A stretch of DNA of 64,000 nucleotides from Epidermidibacterium keratini (GCF_009834025.1 NZ_CP047156.1:2232001-2296000), one strand, 5' to 3'. Shown: positions 47,080 to 55,284, counted from the first letter of the stretch. Numbers and translations are program-made. Notes: generated from the letters alone by a model not told the origin.

Positions 47080-48348
47080 GTGATCGACCTTCGTTATGTC
47101 CGCGACCACCTCGATGAGGTGCGCGCCAGCCAGCAAGCCCGTGGCATTGACCCGCAGACCGCCGACGACCTCGCCGCCGCTGATGCGTCGCGGCGCTCTG
47201 CCGTCGCGGCGTTCGAGTCGCTGCGCGCCGAGCAGAAGCAGGTCGGCCAGCAGGTCAAGAAGGCGAGTGCCGAGGAGCGTCCGGCGATCCTGGAGCGGGC
47301 CAAGTCGCTCGCTGCGGACGTCAAGAGCGCCGAGGCCGCCGCCGATGCCGCCGATGGCGCGCTGCGCGAGGCGCAGGGCTTGGTGCACAACCTCATCATC
47401 GACGGTGTTCCGGCCGGCGGCGAAGACGACTTCGTGACGCTCGAAACGGTGGGTACGCCGCCCGAGCTCGACTTCGAGCCCAAGGACCACGACGAGCTGG
47501 GGTCCGCGCTCGGCGTCTTTGACATCCCCCGCGGTGCGAAGGTCTCTGGCGCCCGCTTCTACTTCCTGACTGGGATCGGCGCTCAGCTCGAGTTCGCGCT
47601 GATCAACTTCGCCATGTCCAAGGCGATCCCTAACGGCTTCACCCCGATCGTCGCGCCGGCGCTGGTGCGCCCCGAGGCGATGGAGGGCACCGGCTTCCTC
47701 GGCGCGCACGCCGACGAGGTCTACCACCTGGAAAACGACGACCTTTATCTGGTGGGTACGTCGGAGGTGCCGCTCGCTGGATTCCACTCCGGCGAGATCG
47801 TCGACCTGGCAGACGGTCCGCTTCGCTATGCCGGTTTTTCCTCGTGCTTCCGCCGCGAGGCCGGTTCCTACGGCAAGGACACCAAGGGCATCTTTCGGGT
47901 GCACTGGTTCGACAAGGTCGAGATGTTCGTCTACTGCAAGCCCGAGGACGCCGAGGCTGAGCACCAGCGGCTGCTGGACTGGGAGCGGGAGTTCCTGACG
48001 GCGCTCGAGCTGCCGTTCCGGATTATCGACGTCGCCGCAGGTGATCTTGGCTCCTCGGCGGCCCGTAAGTACGACTGCGAGGTCTGGTTTCCCTCGCAGC
48101 AGCGCTACCGCGAGCTCACCTCGACGTCGAACTGTACGACCTACCAGGCGCGGCGGCTCGGTATCCGATACCGCGACGCCGACGGCAAGCCGCAGGTGGC
48201 GGCGACGCTCAACGGCACGCTGTGCGCGATCACCCGCACCATCGCCGCGCTGCTCGACGTACACCAGCAAGCAGACGGCTCCGTGCGGATTCCCCAAGCG
48301 CTGCAGCCGTTCCTCGGTGGGCTCGAGACCATCGAACCGCGGCGATGA
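47080..48348 (+). CDS. serS: Seryl-tRNA synthetase
   Basis: Class II aminoacyl-tRNA synthetase charging all serine tRNAs; two such tRNA genes lie at 55.0 and 57.8 kb. The protein has 422 residues. Residues 1-100 form the tRNA-binding coiled coil ([22 protein letters not shown] onward). Catalytic motifs are [45 protein letters not shown] (motif 2) and [20 protein letters not shown] (motif 3). The open frame extends upstream, but GTG 47080 yields the canonical N-terminus and has a leaderless -10. Stop overlaps the following HAD gene (ATGA). Confidence 0.97.
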   Translation: MIDLRYVRDHLDEVRASQQARGIDPQTADDLAAADASRRSAVAAFESLRAEQKQVGQQVKKASAEERPAILERAKSLAADVKSAEAAADAADGALREAQGLVHNLIIDGVPAGGEDDFVTLETVGTPPELDFEPKDHDELGSALGVFDIPRGAKVSGARFYFLTGIGAQLEFALINFAMSKAIPNGFTPIVAPALVRPEAMEGTGFLGAHADEVYHLENDDLYLVGTSEVPLAGFHSGEIVDLADGPLRYAGFSSCFRREAGSYGKDTKGIFRVHWFDKVEMFVYCKPEDAEAEHQRLLDWEREFLTALELPFRIIDVAAGDLGSSAARKYDCEVWFPSQQRYRELTSTSNCTTYQARRLGIRYRDADGKPQVAATLNGTLCAITRTIAALLDVHQQADGSVRIPQALQPFLGGLETIEPRR

Positions 48349-49256
48349 CTGATCTCGCCGCGTACAAGCTCGCAGCCCGCTCGCCGAAGTGGGTGCCGAA
48401 GCTGGTCGCCACCGACCTCGACGGCACCTACATCTGCCTGGAGCATGGACTGTCCGATGCCAATCGCGCGGCGCGAGTTTTCCTTGAGACGCAAGGGATT
48501 CCCGTCGTACCCGTGACGGGGCGTGGGCCGAGGTTGCTGGACCTGACGCGTCGCGAGATCGGTGAAGGCGGGCTGCTCATCATGGGTCAGGGCGGGGTCG
48601 TGTACGACGGCCGCACCCTGCTGCATCGCGAGTTCATGTCGCGCGATCACGCCGAGCACATCCTGCGCCTGATCCACTCCAGGATCGGGACCGTGCGTCT
48701 CGGCGCTGAGGATGGTGCTGACTTCGAGGCACCGCTAAGACTCGAGCACGGCTTCACCTGGCCCTACGGCATGGACGAGTCGGTGCACGTCGAGTCCGAC
48801 GACATCCTCGGCTCGGAGGTGCTCAAGTTCTTTGTGCAGTCCGACGAGGTCCCGGTCGACGAACTGGCCGCGCGGATTCGCGAGTTCATCGGGCCCGATG
48901 ACGCATACGTCACGCACTCAGGCATCGGCTTCGTCGAGATCTCCCCGCCGAACGTGAGCAAAGCCGCTGGGGTGCAGTACATCTGCGACCGGTTTGGGAT
49001 CGAACACGACGCCGTACTGGCCTTCGGCGACATGCCCAACGACCTACCGATGTTTGCCTCGAGCGGTCGCGCCGTCGCGATGGGCGACGCGCATCCGCTC
49101 GTCGCCGAGGCCGCAGACGACACCGCATCCGATGCGTGCGACCTCGGCTTCGCCCGCTACATCGCGGGGCTGTTTCCGGAGTTCGCAGACCAGCTGCCCG
49201 CGCTCGCCGCACGTCCCGAGACGGAGGAGGCCGGGCATTGCCGACCCCCAAGATGA
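48345..49256 (+). CDS. HAD-superfamily hydrolase, Cof/IIB type (first of tandem pair)
   Basis: A 303-residue haloacid-dehalogenase phosphatase of the Cof-like IIB type. Motif [12 protein letters not shown], motif [13 protein letters not shown], Lys motif [13 protein letters not shown] and motif [17 protein letters not shown]. An extra N-terminal stretch of about 18 residues precedes motif I. Translationally coupled to serS. Probably a sugar-phosphate or nucleotide phosphatase; substrate unknown. The gene ends inside the next, related gene. Confidence 0.88.
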   Translation: MTDLAAYKLAARSPKWVPKLVATDLDGTYICLEHGLSDANRAARVFLETQGIPVVPVTGRGPRLLDLTRREIGEGGLLIMGQGGVVYDGRTLLHREFMSRDHAEHILRLIHSRIGTVRLGAEDGADFEAPLRLEHGFTWPYGMDESVHVESDDILGSEVLKFFVQSDEVPVDELAARIREFIGPDDAYVTHSGIGFVEISPPNVSKAAGVQYICDRFGIEHDAVLAFGDMPNDLPMFASSGRAVAMGDAHPLVAEAADDTASDACDLGFARYIAGLFPEFADQLPALAARPETEEAGHCRPPR

Positions 49257-50047
49257 TCATCAGCGACATCGACGGCACGATCGCCAACCGAGGTGTCGTC
49301 TCGGATCGCACCTGGGCCGCGATCCAGGCCGTGCAAGATGCTGGCATCCGGTTTGCGGTGGCCACTGGGCGGACGGCCGGGCTGCTCAAGCCGGTCGAGG
49401 ATCGTGGCTACGCCGGAATCGCGATCTGCGACAACGGCGCTCTGACCTACGACGTGGGCAATGACCAGGTGCTGGCATGCGAGCTGCTCGAGGGAAAGGT
49501 GGTCGGCGACTTCACCAGCCAGGTCAGTGCGGCGTACCCGGACATCTTCCTTGGCATCAGCCGGATCACCCCCGACCCGCGGGCGATGTTTGCCGAGCCG
49601 CGGCAGCTTGAGAGGCACGACTTTGGCCTGCGGCCATTGGAGATTCACGAGTTCGGTCGCTTTCCAGCGGCGAAAATCTGGGCCTTCTGCCCTGATGCGC
49701 GCAGCAGTGAGATCGCGGCGAAGCTCGCGCCGATCGCCGACGGTCGCCTGGAGATCGCGTGGTCTTCCGAGGGCAGTGGGCTCGTCGAGATGACCGCCGT
49801 TGGGGTCACGAAGGCGAGCGCGTGTGAAGCTCTGGTCCGGCGCTGGGGGATCGAGGCCTCCGATGTCGTCGCGATGGGCGACATGACCAACGACCTGGAG
49901 ATGCTCGAGTGGGCCGGAACGGCCATCGTGCCGGAAAACGGCAATGACGCGGCCAAGTCGCACGCCGACGAGATCGTCGGGCACATCGAGGACGACGGCA
50001 CCGCCGCCTACCTCGAGTCACTGTTATCGCTTCGGGGCCACCGCTAG
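49238..50047 (+). CDS. HAD-superfamily hydrolase, Cof/IIB type (second of tandem pair)
   Basis: A 269-residue HAD-IIB phosphatase. Motif [14 protein letters not shown], motif II FAVATGRTAGLL, Lys in GVTKASACEALVRR, motif IV VVAMGDMTNDLEMLE. The TTG at 49238 is favoured because GGAGG lies about 10 nt before it; ATG 49253 would be 23 nt away. Overlaps the previous HAD gene by 19 nt. Related in domain order to its neighbour but only distantly in sequence. Its TAG stop overlaps the stop of the convergent DUF1707 gene through CTAG. Confidence 0.87.
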   Translation: MPTPKMIISDIDGTIANRGVVSDRTWAAIQAVQDAGIRFAVATGRTAGLLKPVEDRGYAGIAICDNGALTYDVGNDQVLACELLEGKVVGDFTSQVSAAYPDIFLGISRITPDPRAMFAEPRQLERHDFGLRPLEIHEFGRFPAAKIWAFCPDARSSEIAAKLAPIADGRLEIAWSSEGSGLVEMTAVGVTKASACEALVRRWGIEASDVVAMGDMTNDLEMLEWAGTAIVPENGNDAAKSHADEIVGHIEDDGTAAYLESLLSLRGHR

Positions 50048-50652
50048 TCGCGGTCGAGCTTCTTGCGGAGGCGGGCGAGCCAGTGCTCAGTGGAGCTCTC
50101 GCTGACCACACGCGAGTCGCCGAACAGCAAGTAGTGCCGCACGACCACTCGCGGCGTACCCGGACGCGGGTCACCGCGGACGTCCGTGCGGTGGTCACCG
50201 AAGACGGTGATGCCCTCGTTGGTCACCTCGACGCCGTCCGGAACGATGACCCGAGAGTCGCCGAATATCCCGAAGAAGGTGATCTCGACATCCCCGGGCT
50301 CGAGCCGAGCAGCGCGCAGGTCGAGTACGGCGTTGCCGAACACGCTGTACACGACCGTCTCCGAGCCGACTCGCCATGAGCCCGCGCGTCGTACGTCGCC
50401 GAACAGGGCCAGCAGCGTCCTGGACTGAACCTGCGTGTCGGTCGGGGCCGTGGCGCCGGCGGGGATGCCCGCGTGAGCGCTGTCGATCTCGCTGTCGCTG
50501 GTGGCGGCCGCTACCGCGTCAGCGCGGTCGCAGTACTCCGCAAAAGACAGTCGGCCGTCGCCAACGGCCCGCAACAGGTCTCGGATGACCTCATCGCGGT
50601 GTGCGACGAGCCGCGTCCGGGGATCGTCGTTTTCCCACCCCGCGAGCGACAT
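50044..50652 (-). CDS. DUF1707 (SHOCT-like) - LiaF-like C-terminal domain protein
   Basis: A 202-residue protein. Residues about 12-65 form a DUF1707 helical module (VAHRDEVIRDLLRAVGDGRLSFAEYCDRADAVAAATSDSEIDS), a common actinobacterial N-terminal cap. Residues 80-190 form beta-strand repeats with the GD or G-F-G-D-S pattern seen in LiaF/DUF2154 proteins (LLALFGDVRRAG, YSVFGNAVLDL, FFGIFGDSRVIVP, ITVFGDHRTDV, LLFGDSRVV). No TM segment is evident. It starts 3 nt after the stop of the bpa gene, which suggests cotranscription. The link to cell-envelope stress is by family analogy only. Confidence 0.78.
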   Translation of the reverse strand: MSLAGWENDDPRTRLVAHRDEVIRDLLRAVGDGRLSFAEYCDRADAVAAATSDSEIDSAHAGIPAGATAPTDTQVQSRTLLALFGDVRRAGSWRVGSETVVYSVFGNAVLDLRAARLEPGDVEITFFGIFGDSRVIVPDGVEVTNEGITVFGDHRTDVRGDPRPGTPRVVVRHYLLFGDSRVVSESSTEHWLARLRKKLDRD

Positions 50653-50655
50653 GCC

Positions 50656-51282
50656 CTAGAGGTACTGGCCCGTGGCCGTGTCGTCGGGCCCCGGCATCCC
50701 TGGGCGTCCGCCGGGAGCGCCCGGCTGGCCCGGCATTCCAGGGCGGGCACCTGGAGGCAGCGCGACCGGCGTACCGCGCATCTGCTCGAGCGCGACCCGC
50801 GAGGCCATCTGCTGGGCAAACAGGGCGGTCTGAATCCCGTGGAAGAGACCCTCCAGCCAGCCGACCAGCTGCGCCTGGGCGATGCGCAGCTCGCTCTCAC
50901 TGGGCACCGAGTCCTCGGTGAACGGCAGTGACAGCCGCTCCAGCTCGTCCTGCAGCTCCGGCGCGAGCCCGTCTTCGAGCTCGACGATGGACTGGCGGTA
51001 GACCTCCTTGAGCCGCGTCCGCGAGGCCTCATCGAGCGGGGCGTTGCGCACTTCCTCAAGCAGCTGCTTGATCATCGTGCCGATGCGCATCACCTTCGCG
51101 GGCTGCTCCACCATGTCGGTGACGCCCTTGCGCTCGTCATCGCCCTGCTCCTGCGACTCGGGCACCTCGACCTGACCGATCGGCTGACCATCCGGACCGA
51201 CGACGACGACGCGTCGGGTCTGCGGTTCGCCGGACTCGGGCGCGGTCGACTTGTCCTGCGGCTGCTGGGATTCTTCGCTCAT
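50656..51282 (-). CDS. bpa: Bacterial proteasome activator Bpa/PafE-like
   Basis: ATP-independent ring activator that opens the 20S proteasome gate for unfolded substrates. The protein has 208 residues. A disordered polar N-terminus leads into the helical core (VMRIGTMIKQLLEEVRNAPLDEASRTRLKEVYRQSIVELEDGLAPELQDELERL and AQLVGWLEGLFHGIQTALFAQQMASR). A Gly/Pro/Met-rich linker follows, and the chain ends in GQYL, the HbYX-type anchor used by mycobacterial PafE. ATG 51282 is preferred; an in-frame start at 51306 is possible. The proteasome core genes are outside the window. Confidence 0.92.
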   Translation of the reverse strand: MSEESQQPQDKSTAPESGEPQTRRVVVVGPDGQPIGQVEVPESQEQGDDERKGVTDMVEQPAKVMRIGTMIKQLLEEVRNAPLDEASRTRLKEVYRQSIVELEDGLAPELQDELERLSLPFTEDSVPSESELRIAQAQLVGWLEGLFHGIQTALFAQQMASRVALEQMRGTPVALPPGARPGMPGQPGAPGGRPGMPGPDDTATGQYL

Positions 51283-51340
51283 ATCGTCACTGCCTCGTCT
51301 CGTCATACGGGTCGTTCGCGGAAACTTGCAAGGTCATGCT

Positions 51341-52336
51341 CTAGATCGTGAGAACGATCTTTCCGATGTGCTCGGAGGACTCCATCCGTTCATGCGCGCC
51401 TTTGGCGTCGGCCATCGGCATGGTGGAGTCGATGACGGGCGCGAGACGGCCGGTGTCAAACAGCGGCCAGATGTCGTCGCGGACGCCGCGCACGACGTCG
51501 GCCTTGCCGCCGCGTCCCTCGATCGCGCGGCCACGCAGGCTCGCGGCGCCCACGAGGGCTCGCTTGCCGAGTAGCTTGCCGATCTGCAGCTCGCCGGTGT
51601 TTCCGCCTTGCATGCCGATGATGACGATCCGGCCGTCGTCGGCAAGGGCGTCGATATTGCGATCGAGGTACTTTGCGCCGACGACATCAAGGATCACGTC
51701 CGCGCCGCGGTCGTCGGTGATCTCCTTGACCCGCTCGACGAAGTCCTCGTCGCGGTAGTTGATCGCCGCCTCAGCGCCCAGCTCCAGGCAGAACTCGGCC
51801 TTGCGTGCGTTGCCGACGGTCACGATGACGGGGTTGTCCTTAGCCTTCGCCATCTGGATCGCCATCGTGCCGATGCCCGACGATCCGCCGTGCACCAGCA
51901 GCGTCTCGCCGACCTGCAGGCGACCGATCGAGTACGGCGCATAGAGGTTCGACCAGACCGTGCAGGCCACCTCGACGATCGCCGCCGCTTCGACCAGGTC
52001 CATGCCTTCGGGGACCGGCAGCACCAGCGCCTCGGGGACCACGACCGTCTCGGCGTAGCCGCCTCCGGCCAGCAGAGCGCAGACGCGATCGCCCACCTGG
52101 TAGTCGGTGACCTCGTCACCCACCGCGCTCACCGTGCCGCTGCACTCCAGGCCGATGATGTTGCTGGCTCCCGCCGGTGGCGGGTAAAAACCGCGTCGCT
52201 GCATGATGTCGGCGCGGTTGACCCCCGCGGCGGCGACTTTGATGACGACCTCGCGCGGCCCGTAGTCGGGGTCGGCGACCTCATCCCATTTAAGGACTTC
52301 CGGTCCGCCGGACTCGGTGGTGACGATTGCCTTCAT
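51341..52336 (-). CDS. NAD(P)H quinone oxidoreductase (PIG3/zinc-independent MDR family)
   Basis: A 331-residue medium-chain reductase. MKAIVTTESGGPEVLKWDEV and VNRADIMQRRGFYPPPAGASNIIGLECSGTV match the PIG3-type quinone reductases, with LVHGGSSGIGTMAIQMAKA as the NADPH site. Structural zinc Cys residues are absent, as expected for the subgroup. ATG 52336 replaces a start three codons upstream because TAGGGT (52344-52349) ends 7 nt before it (leaderless). Likely reduces quinones or reactive enones. Confidence 0.9.
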   Translation of the reverse strand: MKAIVTTESGGPEVLKWDEVADPDYGPREVVIKVAAAGVNRADIMQRRGFYPPPAGASNIIGLECSGTVSAVGDEVTDYQVGDRVCALLAGGGYAETVVVPEALVLPVPEGMDLVEAAAIVEVACTVWSNLYAPYSIGRLQVGETLLVHGGSSGIGTMAIQMAKAKDNPVIVTVGNARKAEFCLELGAEAAINYRDEDFVERVKEITDDRGADVILDVVGAKYLDRNIDALADDGRIVIIGMQGGNTGELQIGKLLGKRALVGAASLRGRAIEGRGGKADVVRGVRDDIWPLFDTGRLAPVIDSTMPMADAKGAHERMESSEHIGKIVLTI

Positions 52337-52378
52337 AGGGGTCACCCTAACGGTGCTGGGCGCCTCCGCGCTCTTTAG

Positions 52379-53947
52379 TCAGCGACCCTCGAGCGCGCGA
52401 AGGTCCTTGCGCAGGATCTTGCCCGATGCCGACTTTGGCACAGCCTCGACGAACTGCACCTGGCGCACCTTCTTGTGCGGGGCGACATGCTCGGCGACGA
52501 ACGCCATGACATCGTCCTCGGTCAGCGACCCGCCGTCGCGGCGTACGACGAACGCCTTGGGGATCTCGCCGCCCTCGGTGTCCGGTACGCCGATGACCGC
52601 CGAGTCGGTGATGTCGGGGTTCGTCAGCAGCAACGCCTCAAGCTCAGCGGGAGCCACCTGGTAGCCCTTGTACTTGATGAGCTCCTTGAGCCGGTCGACG
52701 ATCGTGTAGACACCCTCATCGGTCACTTCGGCGATGTCGCCGGTGCGCAGCCAACCGTCCTCGACGATCGTCTCGGCCGTGGCCTTGTCGTTGCCGAGGT
52801 AGCCGACCATCACGTTGGGACCGCGCACCCACAGCTCGCCGGGCTCACCGGGTCCGACGTCATTGCCGGAGTCAGGGTCGACGAGGCGGCACTCGACGTT
52901 CGGTACGGCGTACCCCACCGACCCGGCCGGTGTCTGCGCGACCTTGGCGTCGGGAACGGCGTGACTGACCGGGGAGAGCTCGGTCATGCCGAAGCCCTGG
53001 CGGACGGGTACGCCGATGCGCTGCTCGACGGCCAGCGCGAGCTTCTCATCGAGCGGGGCGGCGCCGGAGGTGATGCTGCGCAGCGAGCTGAGGTCGTAGT
53101 TGTCGACGATCGGGTGCTTGGCCAGCGCGACGAGGATCGGCGGCGCGACGTACAGCCGGGTCACCTTGTGCTCGGCGATCGCGCCGAGGAAGCCCTCGAG
53201 GTCGAATCGCGGCATCGTGACTAGGCGGGCGCCGCGGGCGAGGGCGAGGTTCATCAGGACGGTCAGGCCGTAGATGTGGAAGAACGGCAAGACGGCGAGT
53301 ACGACGGCGTTTTCGTCGAACTCGTCCATGATCGCCTCGCACTGGGCGACGTTGGAGACCAGGTTGCGATGGCTGAGCATGACGCCCTTGGGCAGCCCCG
53401 TCGTACCCGACGAGTAGGGCAACGTCGCGAGGTCGGTCGCTGGATCGACCGCAACCTGCGGCGCCGGCGCCTCACTGCCGAGGATGGTGCGCAGATCGGC
53501 GTACCCCTCGGCGCCGTCGATCACGACGATTCGGTCGACCGGCTGCTGCGCAACCGCCTCTTTAATGCGGTCCAGGAACGGCGAGATCGTGAAGATCGTG
53601 CGGGCGCCGGAGTCGGCGAGCTGGTGGGCGATCTCTTCGCCGGTGTAGAGCGCGTTGGCGGTGGTCGAGATCGCGCCGGCGAGCGCGATGCCGTGGAACA
53701 TCACCGGGTACCAGATCAGGTTGGGCGCGAAGATCATCACGCGGTCGCCCTTGCCGACACCCTCAGCGGCCAGCCATGCGGCGACGCGTTCGGCGTACGC
53801 CGCAGTCTGGGCGAAGGTCAGCGAGTCACCCGTTGTCGCATCCACCAGCGCGGTCCGTTCGCCGAGATCGCCGGCGTGGCGAAGCGCCAGCTGCGGCACG
53901 GTGACATCGGGGATCTGCAGATCGGGGAGGGTGCTGGGGTAGGACAT
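52379..53947 (-). CDS. Acyl-CoA ligase, 4-coumarate-CoA ligase-like
   Basis: ANL-superfamily enzyme of 522 residues. LPYSSGTTGLPKGVMLSHRN is the phosphate loop, GFGMTELSPVSH the adenine motif, WLRTGDIAEVTDEGVYTIVDRLKELIKYKGYQVAPAELEALL the hinge and A8 region (strongly 4CL-like), and PKSASGKILRKDLR the C-terminal catalytic Lys. Acid substrate is unknown, probably an aryl or fatty acid. AAAGGCAG precedes the ATG. Divergent from the lipoprotein pair across 279 bp. The short gap to the quinone oxidoreductase holds that gene's own promoter. Confidence 0.9.
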   Translation of the reverse strand: MSYPSTLPDLQIPDVTVPQLALRHAGDLGERTALVDATTGDSLTFAQTAAYAERVAAWLAAEGVGKGDRVMIFAPNLIWYPVMFHGIALAGAISTTANALYTGEEIAHQLADSGARTIFTISPFLDRIKEAVAQQPVDRIVVIDGAEGYADLRTILGSEAPAPQVAVDPATDLATLPYSSGTTGLPKGVMLSHRNLVSNVAQCEAIMDEFDENAVVLAVLPFFHIYGLTVLMNLALARGARLVTMPRFDLEGFLGAIAEHKVTRLYVAPPILVALAKHPIVDNYDLSSLRSITSGAAPLDEKLALAVEQRIGVPVRQGFGMTELSPVSHAVPDAKVAQTPAGSVGYAVPNVECRLVDPDSGNDVGPGEPGELWVRGPNVMVGYLGNDKATAETIVEDGWLRTGDIAEVTDEGVYTIVDRLKELIKYKGYQVAPAELEALLLTNPDITDSAVIGVPDTEGGEIPKAFVVRRDGGSLTEDDVMAFVAEHVAPHKKVRQVQFVEAVPKSASGKILRKDLRALEGR

Positions 53948-54064
53948 GAAATGGCTGCCTTTACCGGTCGGCGACGATTGCGCCCATCGTAAGTCCTGCT
54001 TGTGTGCGCTTTTGTCGGGGTCGCCGAGCGTCGAAAACGCGGGACGTCACATTACGATTCGCTC

Positions 54065-54226
54065 ACGCGAGCCCCGCGCACGAGTTCGGCCATTAGCCTC
54101 GGGGGTGGCTCCGCAAGTGAGGTTTTGGTGAATCCGGGGAACCGGGGGTAACTCGCCGAAGTCCAACCGCGGTCCTGTCGTGAGGCGGCCAACTGGTCGC
54201 CTAAGCCCCTCAAAAGGAAGATTTAG
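54065..54226 (+). ncRNA. Candidate structured 5' leader (possible riboswitch) of the lipoprotein genes
   Basis: TACGAT at 54053-54058 is a plausible -10, which would give a leader of about 160 nt before the ATG at 54227, unusually long in a region where most leaders are absent. It holds GGTGAATCCGGGGAACCGG and GGGTAACTCGCC (about 54148-54180), reminiscent of the GGGGAACC core of actinobacterial ydaO-type c-di-AMP riboswitches, although the order of conserved blocks does not match well. GC-rich self-complementary blocks (GGCGGCC/GGTCGCC) lie near the 3' end. The riboswitch class is a guess. Confidence 0.35.
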
Positions 54227-54532
54227 ATGAAGAAGTTTGCCTCCGCGGCGCTCGTCATTGCCCCCATGATGCTGCTTTCCGGCTGCAGCAAGCCGTCGCA
54301 GGATGAGATCCACGCCAAGCTCGTCGAAGACGCGTCGGCCTTGCAGCTCTCCGGGGACGACGCGACTGCTTTTGCCGACTGTGCAGCCCCGAAGCTGCAC
54401 GAGGAGCTCTCGCGCTCGAGCCTGAACACCTACCTCGAAGACGGCATGGAGGCTGAGGTCGCCCAGGACGATGCCGACAAGAGCAACAAGATCCTGGAGG
54501 ACTGCTACAACGAGGTCGCTCCGGCCGCGTAG
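54227..54532 (+). CDS. Small lipoprotein A of a tandem pair
   Basis: A 101-residue secreted lipoprotein. The signal MKKFASAALVIAPMMLLSGC carries the lipobox LSGC (Cys 20). The mature part is acidic and helical: SKPSQDEIHAKLVEDA, ATAFADCAAPKLHEELSRSSLNTYLEDG and KILEDCYNEV, with two Cys that could form a disulfide. No family recognised. AAAAGGAAG precedes the ATG. It follows the long putative leader and is paralogous to the next gene. Confidence 0.75.
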   Translation: MKKFASAALVIAPMMLLSGCSKPSQDEIHAKLVEDASALQLSGDDATAFADCAAPKLHEELSRSSLNTYLEDGMEAEVAQDDADKSNKILEDCYNEVAPAA

Positions 54533-54566
54533 CCGTCGTCCTCTCCTCCAAGCTAAAGAAGGCCCC

Positions 54567-54872
54567 ATGAAGAAGTTTGCCGCTGCGGCGCTCGTCGTCG
54601 CGCCGATGATGTTGCTCGCTGGCTGCAGCAAGCCGTCGCAGGACGAGCTTCATAAGAGCCTGGTCGACGACGCCGAGGCTCAGGGCGCGCCGCCGGAGGT
54701 GGCCACGGCCTTCGCCGACTGCGCCGCACCGAAGCTCTATGAGGAGCTTTCGGCCTCCAGCCTCAACACGATTGTTGAGAACGGGCTTGGTCCCGACACG
54801 AAGGTGTCCGAGGATGACAAGAAGGCGGGCGACAAGATCGTCGCCGACTGCGTCACCGAGGCCGGCGGCTAA
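54567..54872 (+). CDS. Small lipoprotein B of a tandem pair
   Basis: Paralogue of the preceding gene, also 101 residues. Signal and lipobox MKKFAAAALVVAPMMLLAGC, then SKPSQDELHKSLVDDAEAQ, TAFADCAAPKLYEELSASSLNTIVENG and KIVADCVTEAGG with the two Cys in the same positions. At DNA level the start region and the segment after the lipobox are nearly identical, so the duplication is recent or under gene conversion. Lies 34 nt after copy A and before a strong terminator, so one transcript carries both. Confidence 0.78.
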   Translation: MKKFAAAALVVAPMMLLAGCSKPSQDELHKSLVDDAEAQGAPPEVATAFADCAAPKLYEELSASSLNTIVENGLGPDTKVSEDDKKAGDKIVADCVTEAGG

Positions 54873-54889
54873 ACCGTCGTACGTCGTGT

Positions 54890-54925
54890 GAGAAGCCTGG
54901 GTGCCGAGGGGCGCCCAGGCTTCTC
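54890..54925 (+). terminator. Terminator of the lipoprotein operon
   Basis: 16-bp stem (GAGAAGCCTGGGTGCC with GGCGCCCAGGCTTCTC, one G-T pair) and a GAGG loop, followed by GCGTTCT. It begins 17 nt after the stop of lipoprotein B and separates the operon from tRNA-Ser. Confidence 0.85.
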
Positions 54926-54960
54926 GCGTTCTGGGGCGGATGAGAGACTGTCCGGCGCAA

Positions 54961-55045
54961 GGAGGATTCGCATAGCGGCCGAGTGCACGCGCCTTGAAAG
55001 CGCGCAGGGGGAGACCCCTCGTGGGTTCAAATCCCACATCCTCCA
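54961..55045 (+). tRNA. tRNA-Ser(UGA)
   Basis: Acceptor GGAGGAT/ATCCTCC, D stem GCA/TGC, anticodon stem CGCGC/GCGCG with loop CTTGAAA (anticodon TGA), long class II variable arm GGGG-GAGA-CCCC, and T arm GTGGG-TTCAAAT-CCCAC. The discriminator position reads A rather than the G usual for serine tRNAs, and CCA is not encoded. Its 3'-end sequence is repeated in the array that follows. Confidence 0.92.
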
Positions 55046-55046
55046 C

Positions 55047-55094
55047 AAATGAGCCCAGGGGTGCGAGCGCCAGCGAGTGCCCCTGGGCTCATTT
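55047..55094 (+). terminator. Hairpin directly after tRNA-Ser(UGA)
   Basis: Perfect 15-bp stem (55047-55061 with 55080-55094) starting 2 nt after the mature tRNA end. The 18-nt loop contains GAGCGCCAGCGA, the GAG...CGA core of the dispersed repeat family. Ends CATTTA. Probably the tRNA terminator or processing element. Confidence 0.75.
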
Positions 55095-55104
55095 ATGCAG
55101 CACG

Positions 55105-55163
55105 GCGGGATTTGAGGAGGAGCCGCGAGGTACGAGCGGCGACGGAGTCCCACATCCTCCACA
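55105..55163 (+). repeat. 59-bp tRNA-end-bearing repeat, unit 1
   Basis: Identical to 55226-55284 except one base. Order: GGGATTTGA (reverse complement of the tRNA T-arm 3' side), GGAGGA, hairpin GCCGC-GAGGTACGA-GCGGC (55122-55140), GACGGA, then TCCCACATCCTCCACA, a direct copy of the tRNA-Ser 3' end. Confidence 0.85.
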
Positions 55164-55215
55164 AATGCGGATGGGTCGGGTGGCGAGGTACGAGCCACTT
55201 GGCCCATCCGCATTT
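55163..55215 (+). repeat. Second hairpin of the array
   Basis: Perfect 13-bp stem (55163-55175 with 55203-55215) whose loop contains an inner hairpin GTGGC-GAGGTACGA-GCCAC (55180-55198). The inner stem differs from those of the flanking units by compensatory changes while the 9-nt loop is unchanged. Confidence 0.8.
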
Positions 55216-55225
55216 ATCGGGAAGA

Positions 55226-55284
55226 GCGGGATTTGAGGAGGAGCCGCGAGGCACGAGCGGCGACGGAGTCCCACATCCTCCACA
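55226..55284 (+). repeat. 59-bp tRNA-end-bearing repeat, unit 2
   Basis: Second copy of the unit, with loop GAGGCACGA (one T to C change). It again ends in TCCCACATCCTCCACA, followed by TTTATG as after the hairpins. No gene is supported in 55046-55402; the open frames here are made of repeat sequence. Confidence 0.85.

Noticed and set aside
54065-54226. Firm call of a ydaO c-di-AMP riboswitch
   Set aside because: Only part of the core resembles the class and block order differs, so it is kept as a candidate structured leader.
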